DNA of 47,984 nt, from NCBI RefSeq assembly GCF_016801775.1, contig NZ_CP069008.1, positions 1-47,984 on the forward strand, given 5' to 3'. Shown here one piece after another: positions 1-8,890 of the stretch. The notes beneath the pieces are model-generated. The model did not search any database. It had not been told where the DNA came from and saw only the letters and a program-made list of their open reading frames with translations. The position numbers and the translations under genes are program-made. Numbering within the stretch: the first letter of the stretch is position 1; every line of letters begins with the position of its first letter. Source of the stretch: Sulfitobacter mediterraneus. Lineage in GTDB: Bacteria > Pseudomonadota > Alphaproteobacteria > Rhodobacterales > Rhodobacteraceae.

Positions 1-3000
1 AAGTCTTCAACGATCAGAAGAACATCTGCGCCGGAGCCGATGCTGCCCAGGTCAACATCTGCGTCGGTTGGGATATCGGTCAGGGCCAGTGTGGCGTCAA
101 AACCGTTGTCTTCTTCGATGTCCACGTCGCCACCGTCGATGGTGCCGAACTGGGCAAATGTCATCTGAACAGTTGTGTCGCTGCCTTCGGCAACAATCTC
201 GACCGAGTCTGCATCACCGAAGTCTGTGGCAGGATCAACAGTGATCGTGCCGTCGACGTCGGAGAATGTGATGTCGCCGATATTGTCCACGTCGATGGCG
301 CTGAAGTCGATGGCCTGTTCGCCCATCTCAACAACAACCAGCTCAGTGCTGGAACCGTCGGTGGTGGAGATCAGGCTCTGGAACTCTTCCGCCTGGTCGC
401 CTGTCAGTGTCAGTGTGGCACCGTCTGTCAGAGTGATTGCGTCCACACCTGTCAGAACAACACCGGACAGATCCGCGTCATCGGAGAAGCAGAGCGAGAA
501 TTCGCCTGCAACGCCTGTGCCGTCGATGCTGAGCAGGTCGTCGCTGTCCAGACCCGTGCCGTCGTCACCGTCAACACCCTCGATAACCAGCTTCACATCT
601 TCAGGACCGGTTACGATCACACGCTCAACGTCATCGCCGTTCACCGCGTTTACAACCGCGTCGCCGTCTTCAACAGCGATCCGCAGGCGGTCGGCGTTGT
701 TAACGGTGATGCCGGCCACGTCCAGAACACGTTCGCCGTCGAGGTCGTAACCATCCTCGGCGTCTTCGTTCTGGCCCAGCTCAACACCCTGGTTGGTGAT
801 GCGCACAAATGCGTTTGCACCGGCTTCAAAGAAGTTTGCTGTGATGAAACCAACTTCGGACAGATCCGGGTTGCCCAGGTTCTTAGGCTGATCGGAAGCA
901 TCGGCGTAGCCGTCACCTTCGAACAGGATCTCTGTGCCCCAGTTGACCTGCTCAAAGGTCACTTCGGAGTTGCGGTTGTTCTGCAGACCCAGAACCTCGA
1001 GGTCTTCAGTGTTGTCGCAGACCACGATGGTCGCATCATGCGAACCGGACTGAGACTGGATCACACCGTCGTCGTCAAAGGCTGCAACCACATACTGCTG
1101 AACGCCGGAAGAGATGAAGCCACCATGCAGAACACCAAATGCGGTGTCGCCTGTGGTGCTGCCGTCTTCGACGATCATGTCGATGCGCACTGGGTTTGCG
1201 GATGTGCCGTTGCCGGCAATCGAACCCCAGTCAGCATAGTCGCTGTCTTCTGTGATCGCGTCGAAGTTCGCCACGGTCAGTGTTGGCACACCGTTGGTCA
1301 TGTCAACGAAGGTGCCACCGAAGTCAGAGAAGTCGATATGGAAGTTGTCGCCCAGGTTAACCGGTGCCTGCACATCCATATCGGCGTCGCCGATGATGGT
1401 CAGATCGGTCACAAACGGGAAGCTTGTCTGGGTCCGGATTGGATCTTCGTCGCTGTTCCAGATCGCGATGTTCGCGCTTGGATCTTCCTGCGGACGGTTG
1501 AAGCCATCTTCGTCGCCGTAGATCACGGTGACGTCATTGTCATTAACAGAACCTGCAACGGTACCGCCACCTGTACCACCGTACTGGTCGTTGTAAGCGT
1601 CGAAGTCGTTGCCCGCGTTGGTGATGATCACCTGGTTGTCGTCATAACCGTTGGAGTTGGTGACATAGATGCCATCAGGCGCCACATAGGTGTGCAGCTC
1701 TTCGGCAGTCATTGTCAGGGTCACACCGTCTTCTACAACGAAGCACAGTTTGACAGACTTGTTCCAGGCGCTCAGGTCGATCAGATCGCTCAGCGATGTG
1801 TCGGATGTCACAACGATGGTCAGAACGCTCTGAGTGCCAAAGACGCTGTCGCCCTGGGTGCTGAACACGTCTTCGCCCAGTGCAACCACTTGAGTGTCAA
1901 GCAGTGTCAGGCTGGAAGCGTTGCCTGTGCTTGTGCTGCCTTCTGGGAAGCCACGGCCGGAGTAACCCATCGCGTCGTCGTCCATGACGATGCTGGTGAT
2001 GCCGGACAGGTCCGCCGCACGCAGATCCGCATGGGTGTTGACGAAGAGTGTTACGTCTTCACCGGTGATGGAAGAGCCTTCCATGGCAACGATGTTGCCG
2101 GAGATCAGGAAGGCGTCGTCAAGGTATGCACCGAGGTTCACAGTGGCCGAACCGGCACCTGTGTCGATGTTCATGACCGCGCCATAGCTGCTGTCTTCGA
2201 ACTCTTTGTCGCCGTTCACTTCGGTTGCATAGTCCGTGTCGATACCCAGCAGGGTGATCGTGTCGGAACCGCCACCGGAGTTGATGGTGATGTTGGAACC
2301 GCCCACGAGGATGCTGTCAGTACCGGAACCGGTGTTGACAGTCACGGTGCTCAGAACGCCGTCGCCGCTGTCAAATGGCAGCGCAGGGATCTGAACCAGG
2401 TTGCCGCCGTCGCCAGCAGTGATGTTCACTGTGGCTGCCGCAAGGAAGTGGCCACCATCATTGGTGTTGTCATCCACAAAAACGTTGAAGATGTTGCTGC
2501 CGTCGCCGGCTGTCAGATCAACCAGTGTTGGGAAGTCATCTTCGAAAGTCCATGGGCCAGTCTGTGGGCTGTCAAAGCCGCGAATGTCGAACTTGTTGTC
2601 GCCATCGCCCGCTGTTGCAACCAGGTTCACAACAGAACCTTCAACATGGTTGTCGCCATTACCCAGAGTGATTTCACCCTGAACAACATCGATCTCGACG
2701 TTGTTGTCGCCGTCGCCGTCTGTCAGTTCCAGCGCATAGGTGTCGATGTCGTAGTAGTTGTCACCTTCTGCATTGGTGATGGTGACGGATTCGTCGTTGT
2801 CGAAATCTGGGCCTTGCTCGGTCTCGTCAGAATCGTTGGTGTCTACCGCAAAACGGTCATCACCTTTCGAACCGGTGAATGTCACCTGCTCTGGGCCGTT
2901 GATGTTCAGATCAACACCGGCGGTGTTGGCAGAGGCATCAATGGTGGCTGGCGTGTCATCTTCGAAGATTTCACCCAGATCGGTCTGGATGAACAAACGC

Positions 3001-4856
3001 GCGTCACCGGAGACTTCCAGATCGGTCACGCCTTCGTTGTCGTAGTAATACAGGCTGTCAACAACGTTGCCGCCACCGTTCGAGACGATGTTCAGCTTTG
3101 GCGAGTTGTCCGCGATGAACAGGGACGCATTGTCGTCAGCGGTGTTCACGTTTTCCATGATAACGGTGAAACCGTCACCGGAGTTGCCCGCACCGGCGCG
3201 CACGTACACATCCTGAGAGTAGCTACCCTGCAGGGTCAGTGTCGCGTCGTTGCGCAGACCCGTTACGATGATCGCACCAGGCTCGTCAGTGGCATTGCCG
3301 CCGACGTAGTCATAGTCACCTTCAACGATGGTGACGTTTTCCAGCTCGGTGGCGCGGGTCAGATCCAAAATGGAATCTTCAAAGTTGCCAGCGCCGGAGC
3401 CCAGGTCAGGGTAGCTGCTGCCGTTGTCACTATCGGTGTAGATGTTTGGCAGGTTCGTGATGGTGACCTGCTGGATGTTGGACAGTTCTTTTGGCTGTGC
3501 AAAGTGACCTTTGGCGTCCACTTCCAATGTGTTGTAGCCTTGGCCGCCGTCCAGTGTGGCGCCGTGCAGCAGTTCCAGCTGGCCAGCAACGATTGTGTCG
3601 TTGTCAGCTGTGGTGAAACCAGGTGTCGTGGTGCCGCCGTTGTTTACAAATTCTGTCAGAACGATTGGCACGGTTGCGGTAACCGCATCTGTGCCGCCCA
3701 GAACCGCGTCAATATAGCCGATGGCATCGCCAACAGCGTCTGCTTCAACGGTTGTTGGTTCGCCGTTCGCGTCCACATAGACAGGTACGCGTGCAACTTG
3801 CTCTTGCTCGAAGAAGCGTGTGTTGCCTTCTTCGTCGAGGATCAGCTTGCACAGGAAGTCATAGTAGGCCTGACCCAGTGCGATATCGTCGGAGGAGCCG
3901 TCGGAGTAGCTGAATGTGATGGTGCCGCCGTTGCCGCCGTCACCAGCAGAAACATTGATGTCTTCGAGGCTGCCGAAGTCAACGATGCTGAATGTGTCTT
4001 CGTCCACGTCGATCTCGTCAACACCGGCAAACTGCTGGCTGGCAATGATCGGGAAGTACTCGTTGAAGAATACGTCGGCAGGGATGCCGCCGTCCTGCGG
4101 GCCTTCGTTTGTCAGGTTGTTGTCGTTGCCGTCCGGGTTGTTGCCGTCCAGGTTGTCAACGTCTGTCTCGCCGTGGGCATGAGGGTTGTAACCCCAGTAC
4201 AGCACGGTCTGCATGACAACTTCGCCCTCAACAGCTGGCGAAACTTCTACAACAGCTGGCATCAGAGTGAACGTTTCGACATTCACGAATTCGCTGAAGT
4301 ATGTGGTTGTGGCAGCTTTGGCTGCAACAATGCTTGCATCGGTGGCGTCAACGCCTTCGATCGCCTGACGGGCGGCGGAGTATGCATTGCCGTCGAATTC
4401 AAAACCTTCGGTGTCGGCAGCTTTGAACGTAAATTCGAGCGCGCATTCGATTTTGTTTTCAACAGTTGTCTTGTCTTGGATCAGCTGGCCGTTGACCAGT
4501 GTGTCCTGTGCGCCGAGCATGATCGCTTCGACCATGTCGCCAGGAGCAACTTCACCGTTGCCCAGCACATCGACCCAGAAGTTCAGGCCGGCTTGATCGG
4601 GTGCACGTCCAAACAGGTTTGCGTAGATGCTTGTCACAAACGCTGCTGGGGAGTTGTTCACCAGGTCAGGTGTCGCCAGGAAAGGATAGATCTCTTTGGC
4701 TTCTTCGGATTCTGCAAAATCCTGAGAGATGGTTGCGAAGTCACGACCAGCATCAAGCTGATCGATCCAGAACTGCAAACCTGCCGGATCCGGTGCGCGA
4801 TCGAAATACGCGACGTAGAGTCCTGCAATGTCATTGATCTGTTGTTGAGTTGCCAT
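1..4856 (-). CDS. Giant DUF4214 exported protein, N-terminal part (runs off left edge)
   Basis: The frame opens at ATG 4856 and stays open to base 1 (1,618 full codons), so the gene is cut by the window edge. An AAGGG sequence about 10 nt upstream is a plausible RBS. Residues about 8-135 hold two DUF4214-type motifs (YFDRAPDPAGLQFW and LFGRAPDQAGLNFW). The rest is a long, very acidic series of beta-rich repeats, with words such as 'DGATLTLT', 'TAGDGDN' and 'VDLTAGDGSN', and few Lys/Arg. There is no Sec signal peptide, as expected for T1SS cargo. Its last codons run in frame, through a circular join, into the protein entering from the right edge (41969-47984), giving 3,623 aa. Codon use favours GTT, GGT, CGT and TCT more than the neighbouring cassettes, which suggests high expression. 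Function is inferred: surface adhesin, fibre or S-layer-like protein. Confidence 0.85.
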   Translation of the reverse strand, partial: MATQQQINDIAGLYVAYFDRAPDPAGLQFWIDQLDAGRDFATISQDFAESEEAKEIYPFLATPDLVNNSPAAFVTSIYANLFGRAPDQAGLNFWVDVLGNGEVAPGDMVEAIMLGAQDTLVNGQLIQDKTTVENKIECALEFTFKAADTEGFEFDGNAYSAARQAIEGVDATDASIVAAKAATTTYFSEFVNVETFTLMPAVVEVSPAVEGEVVMQTVLYWGYNPHAHGETDVDNLDGNNPDGNDNNLTNEGPQDGGIPADVFFNEYFPIIASQQFAGVDEIDVDEDTFSIVDFGSLEDINVSAGDGGNGGTITFSYSDGSSDDIALGQAYYDFLCKLILDEEGNTRFFEQEQVARVPVYVDANGEPTTVEADAVGDAIGYIDAVLGGTDAVTATVPIVLTEFVNNGGTTTPGFTTADNDTIVAGQLELLHGATLDGGQGYNTLEVDAKGHFAQPKELSNIQQVTITNLPNIYTDSDNGSSYPDLGSGAGNFEDSILDLTRATELENVTIVEGDYDYVGGNATDEPGAIIVTGLRNDATLTLQGSYSQDVYVRAGAGNSGDGFTVIMENVNTADDNASLFIADNSPKLNIVSNGGGNVVDSLYYYDNEGVTDLEVSGDARLFIQTDLGEIFEDDTPATIDASANTAGVDLNINGPEQVTFTGSKGDDRFAVDTNDSDETEQGPDFDNDESVTITNAEGDNYYDIDTYALELTDGDGDNNVEIDVVQGEITLGNGDNHVEGSVVNLVATAGDGDNKFDIRGFDSPQTGPWTFEDDFPTLVDLTAGDGSNIFNVFVDDNTNDGGHFLAAATVNITAGDGGNLVQIPALPFDSGDGVLSTVTVNTGSGTDSILVGGSNITINSGGGSDTITLLGIDTDYATEVNGDKEFEDSSYGAVMNIDTGAGSATVNLGAYLDDAFLISGNIVAMEGSSITGEDVTLFVNTHADLRAADLSGITSIVMDDDAMGYSGRGFPEGSTSTGNASSLTLLDTQVVALGEDVFSTQGDSVFGTQSVLTIVVTSDTSLSDLIDLSAWNKSVKLCFVVEDGVTLTMTAEELHTYVAPDGIYVTNSNGYDDNQVIITNAGNDFDAYNDQYGGTGGGTVAGSVNDNDVTVIYGDEDGFNRPQEDPSANIAIWNSDEDPIRTQTSFPFVTDLTIIGDADMDVQAPVNLGDNFHIDFSDFGGTFVDMTNGVPTLTVANFDAITEDSDYADWGSIAGNGTSANPVRIDMIVEDGSTTGDTAFGVLHGGFISSGVQQYVVAAFDDDGVIQSQSGSHDATIVVCDNTEDLEVLGLQNNRNSEVTFEQVNWGTEILFEGDGYADASDQPKNLGNPDLSEVGFITANFFEAGANAFVRITNQGVELGQNEDAEDGYDLDGERVLDVAGITVNNADRLRIAVEDGDAVVNAVNGDDVERVIVTGPEDVKLVIEGVDGDDGTGLDSDDLLSIDGTGVAGEFSLCFSDDADLSGVVLTGVDAITLTDGATLTLTGDQAEEFQSLISTTDGSSTELVVVEMGEQAIDFSAIDVDNIGDITFSDVDGTITVDPATDFGDADSVEIVAEGSDTTVQMTFAQFGTIDGGDVDIEEDNGFDATLALTDIPTDADVDLGSIGSGADVLLIVED

Positions 4857-5188
4857 GATATGCACCCTTTGCATCTAAATAAATTTGGTTGTGGCCGCCG
4901 ATTGTTCGTCAAAAAGGACGCAATTATCCCTTCAACGGCCACACGACACCCGTCATCACCGTGATGTTTAGTGGGTTTTACACCTTGGCTCAAGCTTTGA
5001 TGTATAGCGATTTGCATACTACCCCCCTGTATGGGGTTAAGTCATTGAAAAAATTTAAAAACTTTTTGGGCGTTTCGGAGCCGTTTTTGGCGGTTTTTGC
5101 CGAATTTGGCGTCTCTTCGGGGGGTGTGATGGCCCTGCCCGCCCCCGGTTTTCACGGGTTGATCGCGGCGGCGTGAGGTGATTTGCGA
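4857..5188. other. Intergenic region between the giant gene and the partition locus
   Basis: This non-coding stretch holds the 5' leader of the minus-strand giant gene and lies upstream of the plus-strand parA region. It is AT-richer near 4870-4930 and 5035-5080. A small hairpin, ACCCC-N6-GGGGT, lies near 5025-5039. I could not place a convincing -35/-10, and neither of the two shared promoter words found elsewhere in the window is present. A CCGTCAT-like piece near 4955 only faintly resembles the 23-bp box. Confidence 0.5.
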
Positions 5189-5269
5189 ATTACCGGATAA
5201 TTTAAATTACCGGATAAATAAAAATATTGGATTTATAGAATTATCCGGTTAATAGTTTAATCCGGTAAG
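5189..5269. repeat. Partition-site-like array upstream of parA (parS/operator)
   Basis: Four copies of a TTACCGGATWA-type word lie immediately before parA in an AT-rich background. Two are direct (ATTACCGGATAA at 5189-5200 and 5206-5217) and two are inverted (TTATCCGGTTAAT at 5241-5253 and TTAATCCGGTAAG at 5257-5269). In type Ib partition systems the centromere and operator lie upstream of a short parA and are bound by a small RHH protein. The layout here fits that. The centromere role is inferred. Confidence 0.75.
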
Positions 5270-5282
5270 TTTGGAGAATTTT

Positions 5283-5942
5283 ATGCCAACCGTAGTTGTT
5301 GCCTCCCCCAAGGGCGGCGCTGGAAAGTCGACCACCGCGATCCTTCTGGGCACCGAATTGGCCCATGCGGGCATCGATGTGACCATGCTCGATTGTGACC
5401 CCAACAAGTCTCTGACCCTCTGGGCCAGCCGCGGCACCCTGCCCGGCCGCATGGAGGTTCTGAGTGACATAACCGAAAGCAATATCGTCAAAACCATCAA
5501 GGCCAAGGATGGCGATGGACAGGTGGTGATTGTCGATCTCGAAGGCATCGCTTCGCGGCTGGTTTCACGCGCCATCAGCCAGGCCGATCTGGTCATCACC
5601 CCGATGCGGGCCACCACGCTGGACGCCACCATCGGATCGCGGGCCATTGATCTGGTGGCCGAAGAGGAAGAGGCGCTGGACCGCACAATCCGCCATGCGG
5701 TGGTCTTTACGATGACCAAGGCGATCTTGTCAAAACAGCACAAGGGCATCGCCGCATCGCTGCGCGAACAGGGCATTGATCTGATTGATCCGCCTTTGAT
5801 GGAACGGGCCGCTTTCTCCGCGCTGTTTGCCTTTGGCGGTGATCTGCATGACATGCCGCCTCAGGGCAATATGGACCGGGCCCGCGAAAACGCCGGGGCC
5901 TTTGCCCAGCAGGTGTTTAAACGTCTCACCGAGGAGGAATGA
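5283..5942 (+). CDS. parA: ParA-family plasmid partition ATPase
   Basis: This 219-aa Walker-type ATPase segregates plasmid copies by ATP-dependent nucleoid binding. A deviant Walker A motif, KGGAGKSTTA, is at residues about 10-19, followed by the switch sequence DCDPNKS (about 40) and a Walker B-like VVIVDLEG near residue 83. The length, without an N-terminal HTH domain, matches short type Ib ParA proteins (ParF class). I chose ATG 5283 because GGAGA lies 5-10 nt upstream; an in-frame TTG at 5271 overlaps the RBS and would be wrong. The stop is 1 nt before the next gene, so the two are co-translated. The upstream TTACCGGAT array is the likely autoregulatory and centromere site. Confidence 0.93.
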   Translation: MPTVVVASPKGGAGKSTTAILLGTELAHAGIDVTMLDCDPNKSLTLWASRGTLPGRMEVLSDITESNIVKTIKAKDGDGQVVIVDLEGIASRLVSRAISQADLVITPMRATTLDATIGSRAIDLVAEEEEALDRTIRHAVVFTMTKAILSKQHKGIAASLREQGIDLIDPPLMERAAFSALFAFGGDLHDMPPQGNMDRARENAGAFAQQVFKRLTEEE

Positions 5943-5943
5943 T

Positions 5944-6246
5944 ATGAGTGCCGATGATCCCTTCAGCCTGCGCCTGAACCCGCTCAAATTGCGCAGCCGT
6001 TCCAAGGACACCAGCAAAGCCGCCGTGGCGCGCAGTGATGCCGCCGGAGAAAAACACGGGTTTGAGGAACGTGCTCCAAAGAAAAAACGTGGCCGCAAAG
6101 CCAGCCCGCGCACCGGCCAGGTGCATGCCAAGGTCATGCCCAATGTCTCCAGGGAAATCGCTGCGGAGGCGCGCAGGCGCGGTGTGCAACAGGGGGTTTT
6201 GATCGAAGAAGCCTGGGCGCTCTACAAGGCTGACAAAGAAGGGTAG
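5944..6246 (+). CDS. Small ParB/ParG-like partition protein (RHH-type)
   Basis: This 100-aa basic protein is encoded 1 nt after parA. The N-terminal half is polar and Lys/Arg-rich (KKKRGRK near residue 40), as in flexible tails that stimulate ParA. The C-terminal part, about residues 58-98 (VHAKVMPNVSREIAAEAR followed by a second helix), has the strand-helix-helix pattern of ribbon-helix-helix DNA-binding proteins. Position and size fit the centromere-binding partner of a type Ib system. It is not a full-length ParB, which would be about 300 aa with a ParB/Srx domain. The family assignment rests on pattern and context, not on a database match. Confidence 0.75.
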   Translation: MSADDPFSLRLNPLKLRSRSKDTSKAAVARSDAAGEKHGFEERAPKKKRGRKASPRTGQVHAKVMPNVSREIAAEARRRGVQQGVLIEEAWALYKADKEG

Positions 6247-6341
6247 GGGCCTTTGAACGGGTCAGATCGGCCTTTTTACTCTTCTCAGCACTCCAACCGA
6301 ATCTCCAAGGCGTTTCGGCTGATTTTCTGGGAAAAGGAGAG

Positions 6342-6350
6342 TTATCCACA
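6342..6350 (+). promoter_or_regulatory. DnaA box
   Basis: TTATCCACA matches the bacterial DnaA-box consensus exactly. It lies about 105 bp before the first iteron. Confidence 0.85.
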
Positions 6351-6454
6351 GGCTTTTGCCGTGCGGCCCTAGTGTTAAATATGTGTTAAAAGGGTGTTAC
6401 GCCAAAAAAACGGCTTGTAGCATTTTGGAATCCTTCATTTTTTTTGGACCCCCC

Positions 6455-6576
6455 GTGTGTAAAATCACGAAAGAACGTGTGTAGAGTCACGAAAGAACGT
6501 GTGTAAAATCACGAAAGCCGTTGACGGCGTGTGTGAAATCACGAATAAAACGGCATGGTGTGTGAAATCACGAAAG
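6455..6576 (+). repeat. Five RepA-binding iterons
   Basis: The consensus is GTGTGTRAAATCACGAAAG, with copies at 6455-6473, 6477-6495 (GTGTGTAGAGTCACGAAAG), 6499-6517, 6529-6545 (shorter 3' end) and 6558-6576. The first three are spaced at exactly 22 bp (two helical turns); the last two are about 30 and 29 bp further on. The fifth copy lies inside the start of repA. Confidence 0.93.
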
Positions 6577-7622
6577 ATACCCGATCACCGCTTTTGCCAG
6601 ACCGGCAGGGGCAGGGTGATTTTTTTGTCTGCGATATCTTCGATGCCGCGCCCAAGGGCGATATGGCCTCGATGGCGCATCCGATCTTTTCTCTGTCCAC
6701 CAAACCCGATCACCGCATTCGCCGCTACGAGAACGAAAGCGGCAAATCCTATCTCGAGGTTAAACCTTCGGCCGATGGTCTGGCCACGATCCATGACCGC
6801 GATGTGTTGATCTATTGCATCTCGCAGATCATGGCGGCGCTCAATGAGGGCCAGCAGGTCTCGCGCACGGTCCGGCTCAAGGCCTATGATCTGCTCAAGG
6901 CCACCAACCGCGTCACGGACGGGCGCGGTTATGACGGCTTGCGCGCGGCCTTGATCCGTTTGCAGGGCACCCAGGTGGAGACCAACATCGTCACCGGCGG
7001 CGAAGAGCAGCTTGATATCTTCTCGATCATCGACCGGGCGCGGATTGTGCGCGAAACCCGCGAAGGACGCATGCAGGAGATCGAGATCCAGCTGTCTGAC
7101 TGGGTGTTCAACGCCATTCAGGCCCATGAGGTTCTGACCCTGCACCGCAATTATTTCCGCCTGCGCAAACCCTTGGAGCGGCGGCTTTATGAGCTGGGGC
7201 GCAAGCATTGCGGCAAGAAGACCGAATGGCGGATCTCCCTGCCGGTGCTGCAGCGCAAATGCGGCTCGGCCTCCACCCCGCGCGAGTTTCGCCGGCTGGT
7301 GGCCAATATCATCAAACAGGACGAGACCCACAATCACATCCCCGATTACGCGATCCGGCTGGAGGATCAGATGGTGATCTTCCGCAACCGGCAGGCCGAT
7401 CAGGTGATTGAGCTGGACCGGCCAAGCGAGCTTTGCGGTGTCAGCCTGAGCAGCGAGGCCTATGCAGCAGCCCGCGAGGTGGCACCGGGCTGGGATATTT
7501 ACGCGCTTGAGGCCGAATGGCGGGCCTGGATGCAGGATGGGGGCTTGGATGCGCCCAAGGACGCAGATAAGGCATTCACGGGCTTTTGCCGCAAATGGTT
7601 CGAAAAACGGGGACGGCCTTGA
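6555..7622 (+). CDS. repA: Plasmid replication initiator RepA (RPA family)
   Basis: This 355-aa protein has the hallmark segments of the alphaproteobacterial replication initiator protein A family: LLPDRQGQGDFFVCDIFDA near the N-terminus, then DMASMAHPIFSLSTKPD, a winged-helix DNA-binding core (RLKAYDLLKATNR) and RKPLERRLYELGRKHCG. It binds iterons and recruits host replication proteins. The start is uncertain. ATG 6555 or GTG 6558 are the only in-frame options before the conserved block, because a stop lies just upstream at 6534. Either choice means the first seven residues are encoded by the fifth iteron, with no clear RBS. RepA bound to the iterons would therefore cover its own translation start region, which fits autorepression and copy control. 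Confidence 0.92.
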   Translation: MVCEITKDTRSPLLPDRQGQGDFFVCDIFDAAPKGDMASMAHPIFSLSTKPDHRIRRYENESGKSYLEVKPSADGLATIHDRDVLIYCISQIMAALNEGQQVSRTVRLKAYDLLKATNRVTDGRGYDGLRAALIRLQGTQVETNIVTGGEEQLDIFSIIDRARIVRETREGRMQEIEIQLSDWVFNAIQAHEVLTLHRNYFRLRKPLERRLYELGRKHCGKKTEWRISLPVLQRKCGSASTPREFRRLVANIIKQDETHNHIPDYAIRLEDQMVIFRNRQADQVIELDRPSELCGVSLSSEAYAAAREVAPGWDIYALEAEWRAWMQDGGLDAPKDADKAFTGFCRKWFEKRGRP

Positions 7623-7639
7623 GGGGTTGATGCAAACCT

Positions 7640-8887
7640 ATGACTTCACCTGCCTCCGAGGGCCAGCCGGACCCTGACAGCAAAACCCCGCCTGCCCTGG
7701 TTGCCGCCAGCCGCCCCGATCCGATAAAGCGCTTGCAAAGCCCGCAGGGTCTGGCCGACACCGGATCGCAAAGCGCCCCGCCGCCGCGCCGCAAGGCCGA
7801 GCGTGCCGCCGCCCCCCGCCGCAACAAAGGCCGCAAGATGAAACTGCACAAACGGTTAGAGCGTTATATCACCGCGATCTTCAAGCTGGGCCGCACCGAA
7901 TGGAACGCCAAACAGGCGGCGCGGTCTGCCCGCCATGCCGAGGATCTGGCGAACAATCATGCGCAGGATCTGCACCGCATCTGGCAGTCGATCTCCCAGT
8001 TGGAAAAAGCCCATGACACCTTTGGCCCGCATCTGGACCGCCGGGTCGACACCCAGATGGAAAGCTACAAGGCCGGCCTTGCCGTGCTGTCGCGCACCAT
8101 CAGTGATCTGACCCGCCGTCTGGACCGGCTGATGATGCGCGAAGGCCCCCCGCCCGCCGCGCCGCAATCCGGGGCAGGGGAGGCCTTGGGCGGCGAGGGG
8201 TTCACCGCCTTCAAGGATCAATTCTACCACCGTTTGGAAAACCGCTATCGCGGCAGCCGCGACGAGATCGCCAACCGCCTGCGGATCTATCTGCCCGACG
8301 TCGAGGCCGCGGTGCAGCGCACGGGCGGCAAGCCGGTGATGGATCTGGGCTGCGGGCGCGGCGAGTGGTTGCAGGTGCTGGCAGAGGCCGGGGTGGAAAA
8401 CGCCTTTGGGGTGGACACCAACCCGGTGCAGATCCACGAGGCCCATGAACTGGGTCTGGATGTGCGTCAGGGCGATGCGGTGCAGATGCTGGCCGAGGCC
8501 AAGGATGCCAGCCTCTCGGTGATCACCGCCCACCATCTGATCGAACATCTGCCCTTTGACACTGTCGCCTGGATCACCCGCGAGGCGCTGCGGGTGCTGG
8601 CGCCGGGCGGCTTGTTGATGTTTGAAACCCCCAACACCCGCAATGTGCTGGTGGGCGCCACGACCTTTCACACCGATCCGACCCATCTCAAGCCGATGCC
8701 CGAACAGGTCATGGGGGTCTTGTTCGAAACCGCCGGGTTCTATCCCGTGGATATCCGCCATCTCAACGCCCATGAACGCTTTGACGAGTTTCGCGCCAAG
8801 CCTGACTTCAACGAGGAGCTGGCCTTCTTGATGTTCGGCCCGCAGGATCTAGCGGTGCTGGGCCTGAAACCGCAGGACAAGGAATAA
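7640..8887 (+). CDS. SAM-dependent methyltransferase with N-terminal coiled coil
   Basis: The 415-aa protein contains a class I methyltransferase domain at about residues 190-400. Motif I is VMDLGCGRGEW near 233, an acidic partner is FGVDTN near 256, and HHLIEHLPFDT near 297 leads into a post-I strand. Residues 1-70 are Pro/Ala/Arg-rich and low complexity. Residues about 70-165 are helical and heptad-like. The layout resembles polysaccharide chain-capping or glycan-modifying methyltransferases. ATG 7640 gives the longest frame; ATG 7838 (MKLHKRLERY) is a credible alternative because the preceding residues are low complexity. It lies 17 bp behind repA and 3 bp before the next gene, so it probably begins a glycan-modification operon. 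The substrate is unknown. Confidence 0.85.
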   Translation: MTSPASEGQPDPDSKTPPALVAASRPDPIKRLQSPQGLADTGSQSAPPPRRKAERAAAPRRNKGRKMKLHKRLERYITAIFKLGRTEWNAKQAARSARHAEDLANNHAQDLHRIWQSISQLEKAHDTFGPHLDRRVDTQMESYKAGLAVLSRTISDLTRRLDRLMMREGPPPAAPQSGAGEALGGEGFTAFKDQFYHRLENRYRGSRDEIANRLRIYLPDVEAAVQRTGGKPVMDLGCGRGEWLQVLAEAGVENAFGVDTNPVQIHEAHELGLDVRQGDAVQMLAEAKDASLSVITAHHLIEHLPFDTVAWITREALRVLAPGGLLMFETPNTRNVLVGATTFHTDPTHLKPMPEQVMGVLFETAGFYPVDIRHLNAHERFDEFRAKPDFNEELAFLMFGPQDLAVLGLKPQDKE

Positions 8888-8890
8888 CCC

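Larger units (their letters stand above)
6247..6576. other. Probable replication origin (oriV) of the plasmid
   Basis: The region between the partition operon and repA contains a perfect DnaA box, an AT-rich stretch (about 6370-6450, with runs of A and T) and five iterons that continue into the first codons of repA. This is the standard arrangement of an iteron-controlled theta origin: host DnaA and plasmid RepA bind, and the AT-rich DNA between them melts. Confidence 0.85.

Noticed and set aside
1038..4964. Long plus-strand open frame (1,308 codons)
   Set aside because: It lies antisense to the giant DUF4214 gene. It has no RBS and a Val/Cys/His-rich composition typical of the shadow of an Asp/Thr/Gly-rich gene, whereas the minus frame shows real domains.
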